From: JAICNR01 sp035699465
Lineage (GTDB): Bacteria; Gemmatimonadota; Gemmatimonadetes; JACCXV01; JAHWKZ01
Assembly (NCBI GenBank): GCA_035699465.1
Contig: DASSPT010000016.1
Coordinates: 1 to 49,151 of the forward strand
Length of the DNA: 49,151 nt
Reading direction: 5' to 3'
Every line of letters begins with the position of its first letter. Position 1 is the first letter of the stretch. A program made the position numbers and the translations under genes. Below, piece after piece: positions 1 through 7,558 of this stretch. Under the pieces are notes generated by a model. The model did not search any database. It was not told where the DNA came from and saw nothing but the letters and a program-made list of their open reading frames with translations.

Positions 1-556
1 CGACCCACGCCGGCTGGAGGCGCTGCCGGCCGCCGCCGGGAAGCGGGATCGCCGGGCTGAGGCGGACGGCGCGCGCCAGCGGGCGGAAGAGGTCGGAGTC
101 GCGGCCGAAGACGATCGAGGGGCGGAAGATCGTCGCCGAACGCCCGCTCTCCCGGACCGCCTCCTCGGCTTCCCACTTCGTGCGGAAGTAGTCGGTGGCG
201 TCCCGGGCCTCCGGGGCGCCGAGCGCGCTCATGTGGACGTAGCGCTGCACGCCGGCGCGCGCCGCCGCCTCCAGCACGGCCTGCGTCCCGCCGACATGGA
301 CCGCGTCGAAGGTCTGACCGCGCGACGGGGCGATGATCCCGACGAGGTGGATGACGGCGGTCACGCTCTCCATCGCTTCGTCGAGGTCGTCGGGCTCGGT
401 GACGTCGCCCCGGAAGAGCTCGACGTGGGGGAGGCGTCCCAGCTCCTCGGCGCGGTCCGGGTGGCGGGCGAGCCCCCGCACGCGCCATCCGCGCTTGCTC
501 GCTCGGCGCAGGATCTCGCTGCCGATGAAGCCGGTGGCGCCGGTGACGAGGATCAT
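1..556 (-). CDS. NAD(P)-binding epimerase-like protein (NDUFA9/complex I-type SDR), 3' end outside window
   Basis: An atypical/extended SDR with an N-terminal Rossmann fold. The protein opens with a glycine-rich dinucleotide motif, GATGFIG at residues 6-12. An NVG-like region is followed by HMSALGA and then a YFRTK stretch that supplies the YxxxK catalytic pair. The later FRPSIVFG segment is typical of the NDUFA9-like NAD(P)-binding family, which includes homologues of the complex I accessory subunit and putative sugar-nucleotide or quinone-linked proteins. About 185 codons are visible and the C-terminus runs off the left edge. The ATG overlaps the TGA of trmB by 4 bp (ATGA, 553-556), so the two are probably translationally coupled. 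The substrate cannot be read from the sequence. Confidence 0.8.
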   Translation of the reverse strand, partial: MILVTGATGFIGSEILRRASKRGWRVRGLARHPDRAEELGRLPHVELFRGDVTEPDDLDEAMESVTAVIHLVGIIAPSRGQTFDAVHVGGTQAVLEAAARAGVQRYVHMSALGAPEARDATDYFRTKWEAEEAVRESGRSATIFRPSIVFGRDSDLFRPLARAVRLSPAIPLPGGGRQRLQPAWV

Positions 557-1530
557 CGCTTGACGAATCGCGCGCGGTGGATCGGCCGCCCTTCGGCGCG
601 GTACTTCCGCTCGTAGTTCGTGAGGTCGGTCATCTCCTCCTCGGGAACCGGGGAATCCTCCAGGCTCGGCTCGGCGGCGAGCGCCGCGCGGGCCTCCTCG
701 AAGTACTCCTCGTGATCGGTGACGAACCGCAGCTCCCCGCCTTCCTCCAGCGCCTCGGCGGCGGCCGACACGAAGCCCGGCTGCATCAGCCGCCGCTTGT
801 GGTGGCGCTTCTTCGGCCACGGATCGGGAAAGTACACGTGGATGGCTCGCACCGATCCGGCCCGGACGTGCTCGCCGAGAAAGCGCGAGGCGTCGGCGCG
901 CGCGACCCGCACGTTCTCGAGGCCGCGGCGCCGGACGCGATCGCGGATGTGCTCGGCGTAGGGAAGCGCCCATTCGATCGACAGGAAGCGGTGGTCCGGC
1001 CGGGCGGCGGCGGATTCCACGAGGAACGTGCCCTTGCCGGAACCGATCTCGATCTCGACCGGGCCCGGCGAGCCGAAGACGACGCCCCAGTCCAGGGGAC
1101 GCGGGAGCCCGCGCGAGGGGAGCATCGGGTCCCACTGCGACGGTTCGGGATCCGGCCGCCAGATCCAGCGCTCGCCGAGGAACTCGTCGATCGTCGAGCG
1201 GGAGATGTGGGTGTCGGGGTCGGCGGCGGTCAGCGCCTCGGCCACCAGCGCCACCATGCGCTTGACCGACGGCTGCGGGTCGACCCGCGGCACCGGATAG
1301 GGGCGGACCACGATCGCCCCGTCCTCCTCGCGCTGCGCCAGGTGGACGAAGAACCGCTCCGGCCGCCCGGCGACCACGACCAGGCATTCGGCCAGGCCGT
1401 GCGTGTCGTCCCGATTCAGGAACACGTCCCGCATCCGCCACACCGTCCCCTCCTCTTCGACGACGAACGGCTCCGTCCGCTCGACGATCCGGTACAGCGG
1501 CGTGTGGGTCTCGAGGACGACGTGCGGCAC
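553..1530 (-). CDS. trmB: tRNA (guanine-N7-)-methyltransferase with N-terminal extension
   Basis: Methylates N7 of G46 in tRNA using S-adenosylmethionine. The C-terminal half is a clear TrmB: a SAM-binding EIGSGKGTF motif near residues 158-166, the family hallmark FPDPWPKKRHHKRR near residue 235, and the C-terminal TDLTNYERKYRAEG block that contacts tRNA. The length is 325 aa, whereas TrmB proteins are usually about 210-250 aa. Roughly the first 130 residues form an extra domain I do not recognise. The start is GTG at 1530, chosen because a GAGGAG ribosome-binding site lies 7 nt upstream. The stop overlaps the next gene by 4 bp. An apparent 318-aa frame on the opposite strand is a GC-rich shadow. 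Confidence 0.93.
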   Translation of the reverse strand: MPHVVLETHTPLYRIVERTEPFVVEEEGTVWRMRDVFLNRDDTHGLAECLVVVAGRPERFFVHLAQREEDGAIVVRPYPVPRVDPQPSVKRMVALVAEALTAADPDTHISRSTIDEFLGERWIWRPDPEPSQWDPMLPSRGLPRPLDWGVVFGSPGPVEIEIGSGKGTFLVESAAARPDHRFLSIEWALPYAEHIRDRVRRRGLENVRVARADASRFLGEHVRAGSVRAIHVYFPDPWPKKRHHKRRLMQPGFVSAAAEALEEGGELRFVTDHEEYFEEARAALAAEPSLEDSPVPEEEMTDLTNYERKYRAEGRPIHRARFVKR

Positions 1531-1605
1531 TAGGAGGCTCCTCGCGAACCATGTATGAAGTGACCCCTCATGTTCTTCACCTGAAATAGATTAACGTCGA
1601 GCAAG

Positions 1606-1681
1606 TTTACAATGTCTGAATGATTGGTTGACAATGTACAGTTGCCGGATTTACAATGTTGATCATCATGATTGACAATGA
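1606..1681 (+). promoter_or_regulatory. Four 22-bp-period TTKACAATG repeats (putative operators/overlapping promoters)
   Basis: Copies start at 1606 (TTTACAATGT), 1628 (TTGACAATGT), 1650 (TTTACAATGT) and 1672 (TTGACAATGA). The start-to-start distance is exactly 22 bp each time, i.e. two helical turns. The repeat overlaps both sigma70 boxes: TTGACA at 1628-1633 followed after 18 bp by TACAAT at 1652-1657 reads as a strong promoter, with a start site near 1664. Copies 3 and 4 straddle the start of the downstream gene. Regular phasing on one DNA face suggests cooperative binding of a regulator, possibly the HTH protein encoded downstream (inference). Confidence 0.6.
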
Positions 1682-2681
1682 GATCGATCAATTCATCGTG
1701 CGCAACGTCCAGGAGCATCCTACCGATATCGTGCGCTTGGCGGCAAAGCGATTCAAGCACTCCCGCCAGAGTATCCACCGGCGTGTCCGGAACCTGGTGG
1801 ATGCGAATGTGCTCTCCGCGGCGGGCCAGACCCGAGCGCGACGGTACGCACTCGTCAGTTTGGTCGACAAGCATCTCAGACTCGACTTGAAAGATCTTCA
1901 GGAGGATGTGGTTTGGAGGGAAGTCGTGGCACCGGACCTGGCTGGATTGTCCGAGAACATCCGTCGGATCGCGCAGTATGGCTTCACGGAGATTCTGAAC
2001 AATGCCATCGTGCATAGCCGAGGAGATACCGCAGCGATCAGTATCCACATGACTGCCGCGAACGCCGAGTTCGTCGTGTCGGACGACGGGATAGGGATCT
2101 TCCGAAAGATCAAGGAGGAGCTATCTCTCGAGGACGAGCGCCACAGCATCCTGGAGCTATCCAAGGGCAAGCTGACCACGAATCCGGCTCGACACAGCGG
2201 TGAGGGAATATTCTTCACGACCCGTGCGTTCGATGATTTCGCCATACTTTCGGGCGAACTCCGCTTCATGCACTATCTCGAGGGAGATTGGCTGGTCGAC
2301 GAACGCGATTTCACGCGAGGGACCGCCGTGGTCATGACCCTCGACCTGTTCACGCAGCGCACGCTACGCAGTGTGTTCGATCGATTCGCAAATGGCGAGG
2401 ACGAGTTCGGATTCACCAGGACTCGGTTTCCGATATTTCTGGCGAAGTACGGGGACGAGAGCTTGGTTTCACGTTCACAGGCTAAGCGGGTAGTAGCCAG
2501 ACTGGATCGGTTCAGGGAAGCGGTTCTCGACTTCGAGGGCGTATCTACTATCGGTCAGGCATTCGCGGACGAGATCTTCAGGGTTTTCCAGACCGATCAC
2601 CCGGACATCCACCTTACATGGGTCAACGCGAATGAGGAAGTCGCTTCGATGATTCGTCGCGCCTTGACTCATTCGAACTGA
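1656..2681 (+). CDS. HTH / GHKL-ATPase / STAS-like (DUF4325) protein, likely horizontally acquired
   Basis: A 341-aa protein with three parts. Residues about 1-65 look like a winged helix (AAKRF..SRQSIHRRVRNL). Residues about 105-235 form a GHKL ATPase: an N-box FTEILNNAIVHSR near 109-121, a G1 box SDDGIGI near 142-148 and a HSGEGIFF glycine lid near 181. The C-terminal ~60 residues (VLDFEGVSTIGQAFADEIFRVF) resemble the STAS-like DUF4325 domain. No histidine-kinase dimerisation domain is seen. Combining ATPase and STAS-like modules recalls RsbW/RsbV partner switching within one chain, but the role is unknown. Base composition is clearly lower than the neighbours: 32 of 60 G+C at 1981-2040 against 41 of 60 at 1021-1080, by hand count. 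The start could be 1656 (inside a repeat) or the in-frame ATG at 1668, which fits the predicted promoter better. No Shine-Dalgarno is evident. Confidence 0.8.
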   Translation: MLIIMIDNEIDQFIVRNVQEHPTDIVRLAAKRFKHSRQSIHRRVRNLVDANVLSAAGQTRARRYALVSLVDKHLRLDLKDLQEDVVWREVVAPDLAGLSENIRRIAQYGFTEILNNAIVHSRGDTAAISIHMTAANAEFVVSDDGIGIFRKIKEELSLEDERHSILELSKGKLTTNPARHSGEGIFFTTRAFDDFAILSGELRFMHYLEGDWLVDERDFTRGTAVVMTLDLFTQRTLRSVFDRFANGEDEFGFTRTRFPIFLAKYGDESLVSRSQAKRVVARLDRFREAVLDFEGVSTIGQAFADEIFRVFQTDHPDIHLTWVNANEEVASMIRRALTHSN

Positions 2682-2692
2682 ACCGGGCGACG

Positions 2693-3478
2693 TTACCCGG
2701 CGATCTCTTCCCCGCCGTCCACTCCGATGATGTTCCCGGTGATCCACGCGGTCTCCGGACGCGCGAGCGCGACCAGCGCGAGTGCCACGTCCTCGGGCGT
2801 GGTGAGTCGGCCATGGGGATTGCGGCGGGCAGCCGCTTCCACCATCTCGGCGGAGCCGGGGATCTTCCGGAGCGCGGGCGTATCGGTGACCCCGGCGCGG
2901 ATCGCGTTGGCGGTGATTCCGCGCGGCGCGAGCTCGAGCGCGAGCTGGCGCGTGTGGGCCTCGAGGGCGCACTTGGCGGCGGAGACCGCGCCGTAGGAGT
3001 GCCAGGCGTGGAAGTCGCCGGTCGAGGTCATGGAGAAGATCCGGCCGCCCTCCCGCATGAGGCCCTTCTCGATGAGGTCCCGCGCCCAGTAGAGGAGCGA
3101 GTTGGCCATCACGTCGAGCGTCATCTCCAGCTCGCGCTGGGAAAGGCCGGCCTGGCCTTCCTTGCCGATGTAGGGCTTGAGGGTGCCGAAGGCGAGCGAG
3201 TGGAGGAGGATCCGGACCTGGTCGCCGCCGTCACCCAGGCGCTCCTTGATGTGGCGGACGATCTCCTCGCGCTTGGCGGGGTCGGCGGCGTTGACGTTGA
3301 AGAACTCGACGTCGCGGCCGGTCGCCTTGATCGCCTCGACGACTTCCTCGACGTGGGCCAGCGTCGACTTCCGGTCGAGGTGCACGCCGTAGACGTTGAG
3401 CCCGTCCTCCGCGAACGCGCGCGCGCAGGCCTCGCCGAACCCGCTGGACGAGCCGAGAACGAGCGCCCAGTCAGCCAC
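2693..3478 (-). CDS. SDR family oxidoreductase, FabL-like enoyl-ACP reductase
   Basis: Probably reduces enoyl-acyl carrier protein in fatty acid synthesis with NAD(P)H. A GSSSGFG cofactor motif occurs near the N-terminus, NVNAAD precedes a LHSLAFG segment (enoyl reductases have HS or NS here, in place of NNAG), and the active site is Y-x6-K (YGAVSAAK). The segment after it (TANAIRAGVTDTPALRKIPG) matches FabL (YgaA-type) better than FabI. The protein ends in the usual VDGG. I place the start at GTG 3478, which has GGAGG about 7 nt upstream; an in-frame ATG lies 15 bp further upstream at 3493. It converges on the GHKL gene with 11 bp between stops. A general SDR reductase is the alternative. 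Confidence 0.72.
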   Translation of the reverse strand: MADWALVLGSSSGFGEACARAFAEDGLNVYGVHLDRKSTLAHVEEVVEAIKATGRDVEFFNVNAADPAKREEIVRHIKERLGDGGDQVRILLHSLAFGTLKPYIGKEGQAGLSQRELEMTLDVMANSLLYWARDLIEKGLMREGGRIFSMTSTGDFHAWHSYGAVSAAKCALEAHTRQLALELAPRGITANAIRAGVTDTPALRKIPGSAEMVEAAARRNPHGRLTTPEDVALALVALARPETAWITGNIIGVDGGEEIAG

Positions 3479-3558
3479 TATCGCCTCCTCCATCCTGCGG
3501 GTTCGCAGCCACGTCCGCCCGCCGCGCGGTCGCGGGGGGAGGACAAGCTATCGACGGA

Positions 3559-4305
3559 TCAGTCGGGTGCCAGCGGCCCGCCCGGAGCGGCCACGTCCGC
3601 CAGCGCCGCCCGCGGGATCGTCACCACCTGCGGGCCGGCCGCGTACGGCGCCACCTGATACGGATCGAAGAAGAGCACGAGGCCCTCCTCGACCAGCGCC
3701 CAGCGACGGAAGTTCTCGGCGAACGGCCCGGCGCCCTCCTGGATCCACGAGGAATCGGCCATGTCTCCGAGATCGCGCTCGAGGATCGGGATCGCCTCGC
3801 GGGAGAGCGCTTGCTCCCAGTCCGACGTCGCGGGGAAGAGGTCGCGAGTGGTGAGCGCGCGTCCGCGCTCGGCGTCCCATACCACGGTGATGGCGTAGTG
3901 ACCCGGATGGGCCGCGCCGGCGTAGTAGACCGAGAAGTCGAGCACCATCGAGAGGATCGGCGGCTCGGCCCAGAGGACCGATCCGTCGACGTCGAAGGTC
4001 GAGATCCAGCCGGGCTCGCTGGGCTCCCATTCGGCGAGGTTCTCGTGGAACGCCTCGCGCTCACCGGCGACGATCTGGTCCAGGTGTCCCGCGAGTCCGG
4101 CCCACCCGGGATCGGACGCCGCGGGACCTTCGATCGCCGGAAGCCGCACGTTCGTCGTCCAGCCGGTCGCCGAGTCGCCGTCGGCGGCCGTGCGGGTTAC
4201 GAGTCGCGAGTCGGCGGTGAGAGGGATCGATCCGTCCTGCGCCCGGGCGGCCGTCGCGACCAGGAGGACCGCGATCGGGGCGAACAGGGAAAGCCGCGCG
4301 GGCAT
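3559..4305 (-). CDS. Exported DUF3298 (RsiV-like) domain protein
   Basis: A 248-aa secreted protein. A signal peptide (MPARLSLFAPIAVLLVATAARAQ) occupies about residues 1-23. The mature part carries the DUF3298 signature: a YYAGAAHPGHY block, then a strand pair and RALTTRDLFPA, and near the C-terminus LVLFFDPYQVAPYAAGPQ and TIPRAALADV. In Bacillus RsiV this fold binds lysozyme and is part of an anti-sigma factor. Here there is no cytoplasmic anti-sigma segment, no membrane helix beyond the signal, and no sigma factor adjacent, so it is likely a periplasmic protein of unknown ligand. The start at ATG 4305 is preferred because it places the signal peptide at the N-terminus; ATG 4332 is possible. 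It is divergent from the PHP lipoprotein with 45 bp between. Confidence 0.75.
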   Translation of the reverse strand: MPARLSLFAPIAVLLVATAARAQDGSIPLTADSRLVTRTAADGDSATGWTTNVRLPAIEGPAASDPGWAGLAGHLDQIVAGEREAFHENLAEWEPSEPGWISTFDVDGSVLWAEPPILSMVLDFSVYYAGAAHPGHYAITVVWDAERGRALTTRDLFPATSDWEQALSREAIPILERDLGDMADSSWIQEGAGPFAENFRRWALVEEGLVLFFDPYQVAPYAAGPQVVTIPRAALADVAAPGGPLAPD

Positions 4306-4350
4306 GGCGACAAGATACCGTGCGGGGACCATGCGCTCTAGCTTCGATGC

Positions 4351-5850
4351 GTGTCGTCGAAATGGGGAGTCGCCGCGGCCGTCCTGGCCGCCGCGTACGT
4401 CGCGGGCGGATGCCGGGACGCGGCCGGCGTGACCGGAGACGGGCCGGCCTGGCCCGACACGCTTGTGGCCGCGAGCGCGATCGGCGCGCCACGCGGGCTC
4501 GAGCCGGTCCGCGCGGTGCTGCACGTCCACTCGATCTACTCCCACGATGCCTGCGACAAGGCCCCCTTCGACGAGGCGGGCCGGCCGAACGAGGCCTGCC
4601 TCGCGCGCTTCCGCCGCGCGATCTGCACGGCTCGGCTGGGCGCGGTCTTCCTGACCGAGCACGACCGCTACCTGGTCCGCGCCGACTCGATCGCCGACGC
4701 GCTGCTCCTCCGGGAGGGTGACCGGCCGATCCCCGTCGACGGGAAGGTGCGGGCGTCACGGATCGACTGCGGGAACGGGTCGCAGGGCGCGCTCCTCTTC
4801 GCGGGAGCCGAGAACCAGCTCATGCCGATCGCGTTCGATTCGCTGCCGGCGGGGTCCGACGAGGAGCAGCGCGCCTTCTACGACGCGGACACCGCCGGCG
4901 CCGCCGCCGCGTTCCGGAGCTACGGCGCGGTCGTGCTCCTCCCGCATCCCGAGGACGAGCCGCTCGCCACCGTCGCCGCGCTCGACCCCGACGGGATCGA
5001 GATCTACAACCCGCACGCGAACTTCGCGTTCAAGCATCGCGCCCATCAGGGCCTGTCCCGCTTCGGCGCCATCTTCGACATCCTGCCCTTCTACCTGCGG
5101 ACGACCGGCGCGCACCCCGACCTCGCGCTCCTGCCGATGTTCCACGCGAACCGGAGCGCGATCGACCACTGGGACGCGATGCTCGCGTCGGGTCGCGACC
5201 CGTTCGGGTTCGGCGCCTCGGACGCGCACGAGAACGCGCTTCCGTGGACGATGGCGGACGGCGACCGCGGGGACTCGTACGAGCGGATGCTGCCGTGGGT
5301 GACGAACGTGCTGCTCGCGCGCGGCCACGACGATGCGGCCGACGGCGACGATGCGGTGCGCGCGGTGGCGCTCGAGGAGGCGGTCCGGGAGGGCCGCCTC
5401 TACGTCGTGATCGAGGCCTGGGGGACGCCCGCGGGATTCGACTTCCGGCTGGAAGGTCCGGCAGGGACCGTGGAGATGGGCTCGGCGGTCCCGCTCGCGG
5501 CGGGTCAGCGGCTCGTCGTCGAGCTGCCGGGGGTCGCCGGCTCCGCCCGCGCCGCCGGCCCGGCATCGGCGGAGGGCGCTCCTGGAGCGCCCGGGATTCG
5601 CGCGCGGCTCTACCGGATCGGGCCCGGCGGCCGTCGCACGGTCGTGGCCGAGTCGAGCGAGCGGATCGACGTCGCGGTCCCCGGGCCCGGGGCCTACCGC
5701 GTGGAGGTGGGGATCGTCCCGCGCCACCTCGAGCCGTGGCTGGGGGGCGCGGAGTACCTTCGCGAGGTGCCGTGGATCTACGCCAATCCGATCCGCGTGA
5801 CGGAGCCGGCCGGCGCCGGCCCGGTGGCGGAGGGCGCGAGGGCGCAGTGA
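4351..5850 (+). CDS. PHP-domain lipoprotein (putative metal-dependent phosphoesterase)
   Basis: A 499-aa predicted lipoprotein: a short hydrophobic N-terminus ends in the lipobox AGGC with Cys21 as lipidation site. The PHP metal-binding motifs follow: HVHSIYSHD at about 58-66, TEHD at 102-105, an internal LLPHPED and a C-terminal FGASDAHENALPW near residue 290. PHP enzymes hydrolyse phosphoester bonds with two or three metal ions; the natural substrate of this exported group is unknown. The last ~150 residues look like beta-rich domains. The start is GTG 4351, which gives a clean lipoprotein signal. Its stop overlaps the GTG of the DUF1499 gene (5847-5850), so the two form an operon. Confidence 0.82.
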   Translation: MSSKWGVAAAVLAAAYVAGGCRDAAGVTGDGPAWPDTLVAASAIGAPRGLEPVRAVLHVHSIYSHDACDKAPFDEAGRPNEACLARFRRAICTARLGAVFLTEHDRYLVRADSIADALLLREGDRPIPVDGKVRASRIDCGNGSQGALLFAGAENQLMPIAFDSLPAGSDEEQRAFYDADTAGAAAAFRSYGAVVLLPHPEDEPLATVAALDPDGIEIYNPHANFAFKHRAHQGLSRFGAIFDILPFYLRTTGAHPDLALLPMFHANRSAIDHWDAMLASGRDPFGFGASDAHENALPWTMADGDRGDSYERMLPWVTNVLLARGHDDAADGDDAVRAVALEEAVREGRLYVVIEAWGTPAGFDFRLEGPAGTVEMGSAVPLAAGQRLVVELPGVAGSARAAGPASAEGAPGAPGIRARLYRIGPGGRRTVVAESSERIDVAVPGPGAYRVEVGIVPRHLEPWLGGAEYLREVPWIYANPIRVTEPAGAGPVAEGARAQ

Positions 5851-6227
5851 GCGAGATCGGCCGCCTCCTCCTGCGGGCGCGCACCAACGTCGCGGCGACC
5901 GACGGCTCGGAGCCCTATCCGGATCTCGCTCCCCTCGTCCTCGACCTGCCCCCGAACGCAGCCTACGCGGCGGCGCTGTCCGCCGCGCGCGCGATGCCGC
6001 TCTGGCAGGTGACGTCCGAGGATCCCGGCGCGGGCACGATCGCCGCATGCGCGACCACCCCGCGCATGAAGTTCGTGGACGACGTCGAGATCACGGTCGA
6101 GACCGCCGGCGCGGGCAGCCGCGTCCACGTGCGCTCCGCGTCGCGCGTCGGCATCAGCGACTTCGGCACCAACGCGCGCCGGATCCGCGCGTACCTCGGC
6201 CGCCTCGCTACCAGCTCCCCGCGGTAG
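5847..6227 (+). CDS. DUF1499 domain-containing protein
   Basis: A 126-aa protein starting at GTG 5847, overlapping the upstream TGA (GTGA). It matches DUF1499 over its full length: a YPDLAPLVLDLPP motif, a W-x-V segment, MKFVDDVEITV, and the conserved C-terminal block VRSASRVGISDFGTNARRIRAYL. No signal peptide or membrane helix is seen, so it is probably cytoplasmic. The family has no established biochemical function. Coupling to the PHP lipoprotein gene suggests coexpression but not a role. Confidence 0.82.
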   Translation: MSEIGRLLLRARTNVAATDGSEPYPDLAPLVLDLPPNAAYAAALSAARAMPLWQVTSEDPGAGTIAACATTPRMKFVDDVEITVETAGAGSRVHVRSASRVGISDFGTNARRIRAYLGRLATSSPR

Positions 6228-6236
6228 AGGGGGCGC

Positions 6237-6500
6237 CTACTCGCCCCCGCGGTCGACCCGGATCCGCGGCGAGCCGTCCTCGAGCCAGTCGATCGCCAGG
6301 CGGTAGTCCTGACCGCACGCGGAGCACTCCTCGAAGTACTCCTGCTCGGGTCTGTCGGCAGGCGGCTCGAGGAACAGATCCTGCTCCGTGCCGCACCACG
6401 GACAGACGACGACGCTTCCCTCGAACGTCTGCCCCGGCAGCGTCGGCGCGGGACCGGCGTCCGGATCGTCCGGCTGGCCGAGCGACTCATCCCTGTCCAT
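6237..6500 (-). CDS. CPXCG-motif cysteine-rich small protein
   Basis: An 87-aa acidic protein with one zinc-ribbon-like fold made of CPWCG and, about 30 residues later, CSACG, followed by QDYRLAIDWLEDG. This is the layout of the CPXCG cysteine-rich family of unknown function. I start at ATG 6500 because GGGAGGGGAT lies immediately upstream; the frame stays open to 6596 but that extension is unlike the family. It ends 9 bp from the converging DUF1499 gene. Confidence 0.8.
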   Translation of the reverse strand: MDRDESLGQPDDPDAGPAPTLPGQTFEGSVVVCPWCGTEQDLFLEPPADRPEQEYFEECSACGQDYRLAIDWLEDGSPRIRVDRGGE

Positions 6501-6621
6501 CCCATCCCCTCCCTCTCTGAAGTTTCCGGCGAGCGCCTGCTTCGGTTCCAGGGCGCCCGGTTCATGGTATCGCTCCCGGGCGCCCTCCGCACGCACCTCC
6601 GTCCTTCCTCCTCTCGCTCGT

Positions 6622-6650
6622 TTGCCGCCGCCGTATGCCCGGGGTATTTT
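6622..6650 (+). promoter_or_regulatory. Candidate sigma70 promoter of tRNA-Asn
   Basis: TTGCCG (6622-6627) and TATTTT (6645-6650) are separated by 17 bp and lie about 36 bp before the mature tRNA 5' end, leaving a short 5' leader. The match is approximate and read by eye. Confidence 0.45.
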
Positions 6651-6685
6651 TCGCTGTTCGGACGCTTCTTTCCGAAGAGTCGCGC

Positions 6686-6761
6686 TCCCCGGTAGCTCAG
6701 TTGGTAGAGCAGGTGGCTGTTAACCACCGTGTCGCTGGTTCGAGTCCGGCCCGGGGAGCCA
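6686..6761 (+). tRNA. tRNA-Asn (anticodon GTT), CCA encoded
   Basis: A full cloverleaf can be drawn. The acceptor stem TCCCCGG (6686-6692) pairs with CCGGGGA (6751-6757); the D arm contains AGCTCAGTTGGTAGAGC; the anticodon stem GGTGG/CCACC encloses CTGTTAA with anticodon GTT at 6719-6721; the T arm carries GGTTCGAGTCC. The discriminator is G6758 and CCA is genomically encoded at 6759-6761. No integrase or obvious attachment-site duplication is next to it. Confidence 0.97.
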
Positions 6762-6770
6762 ATTCTCCTC

Positions 6771-6804
6771 CTTTGCAATACCCCGCGCTTTGCAATACCC
6801 TGCG
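6771..6804 (+). repeat. 17-bp tandem duplication
   Basis: CTTTGCAATACCCCGCG (6771-6787) is followed directly by CTTTGCAATACCCTGCG (6788-6804), differing at one base. It lies between tRNA-Asn and the DUF981 gene and covers the likely translation initiation region of the latter. Confidence 0.85.
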
Positions 6805-6807
6805 CGC

Positions 6808-7545
6808 GTGCACGCGTACCTGATCGTCGCGCAAGCCGTCCCCGAGACCGGCCTCCGGATCGACTGGACCACCATGCCCACGTACAACACCGTCATGGCA
6901 GTGGCGGCGGGCGCGGGCCTGATGATGCTGGTTCTCTTCGCCCGAGAGATCCTCCGGAGCCCGGGCGACGTGATCCCCGAGTCGTGGGCTCTCGCCTTCG
7001 GTGCGGTCGGCGTCATTCTGACCGTGACCGGGCTCCACATGACGCTGACGTGGCCGCTCGCGGTCAGTTTCCCCTTCGACAACATCATCTTCGGGGAGCC
7101 TTCGCTCGCCTTCGGCGTCCTTCTGTGTGCCGCGGCTCTCTACCTCTGGCGTCACGGCGGGGCCGTTCTATCCCGAGACGACGCCGTGCGACGGATGGCG
7201 CGCACGGCGCGGCCCGTCTCCGTATTCGTCGTCGGCATGGGACTCGGCCTGTTCGCCATCGCCGTCGCCGGCGTGACCTACCAGCTGTTCGCCGCGCCGG
7301 CCGAAGAGCCGATCTCCGGGGCGTTCGCCGATTATCCGATGCTCGAGGCCGTTTTCGTCTCCGGCCTCTACGCGCTGGTGGGCCTCGGCGCGGTGCTGTT
7401 CCCTTTCGCCCTGAGAGACGTCGACCGCCCGTCGAGGGCCCGCTCGGTCACCGGCTGGGCGTGGGGTCTCGCCGGTCTCGTGTTCCTGCTCTTCGGCGCG
7501 ATGAACTTCTTCACGCATATCGGGCTCATCGTCAACACGATGTGA
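6808..7545 (+). CDS. DUF981 family integral membrane protein
   Basis: A ~245-aa membrane protein with about six to seven hydrophobic helices. It has the DUF981 layout: an RIDWTTMPTYNTVMAVAAGA-type first helix, a conserved GLHMTLTWPL with a charged loop, a FGEPSLAFG segment, and a final helix with GAMNFFTHIG. Function is unknown for the family. The start is uncertain: GTG 6808 is used here; TTG 6790 and ATG 6874 are in frame and no clear ribosome-binding site separates them. The SDR gene follows after 13 bp. Confidence 0.72.
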   Translation: MHAYLIVAQAVPETGLRIDWTTMPTYNTVMAVAAGAGLMMLVLFAREILRSPGDVIPESWALAFGAVGVILTVTGLHMTLTWPLAVSFPFDNIIFGEPSLAFGVLLCAAALYLWRHGGAVLSRDDAVRRMARTARPVSVFVVGMGLGLFAIAVAGVTYQLFAAPAEEPISGAFADYPMLEAVFVSGLYALVGLGAVLFPFALRDVDRPSRARSVTGWAWGLAGLVFLLFGAMNFFTHIGLIVNTM

Positions 7546-7558
7546 GGAGGACGGCCCC

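Noticed and set aside
1606..1681. CRISPR array
   Set aside because: Repeat units are about 10 bp with 12-bp gaps, far shorter than CRISPR repeats and spacers, and no cas genes are present.
6686..6804. Integration site of a mobile element at tRNA-Asn
   Set aside because: No integrase, phage or plasmid genes follow, and the nearby tandem repeat is not a copy of the tRNA 3' end.
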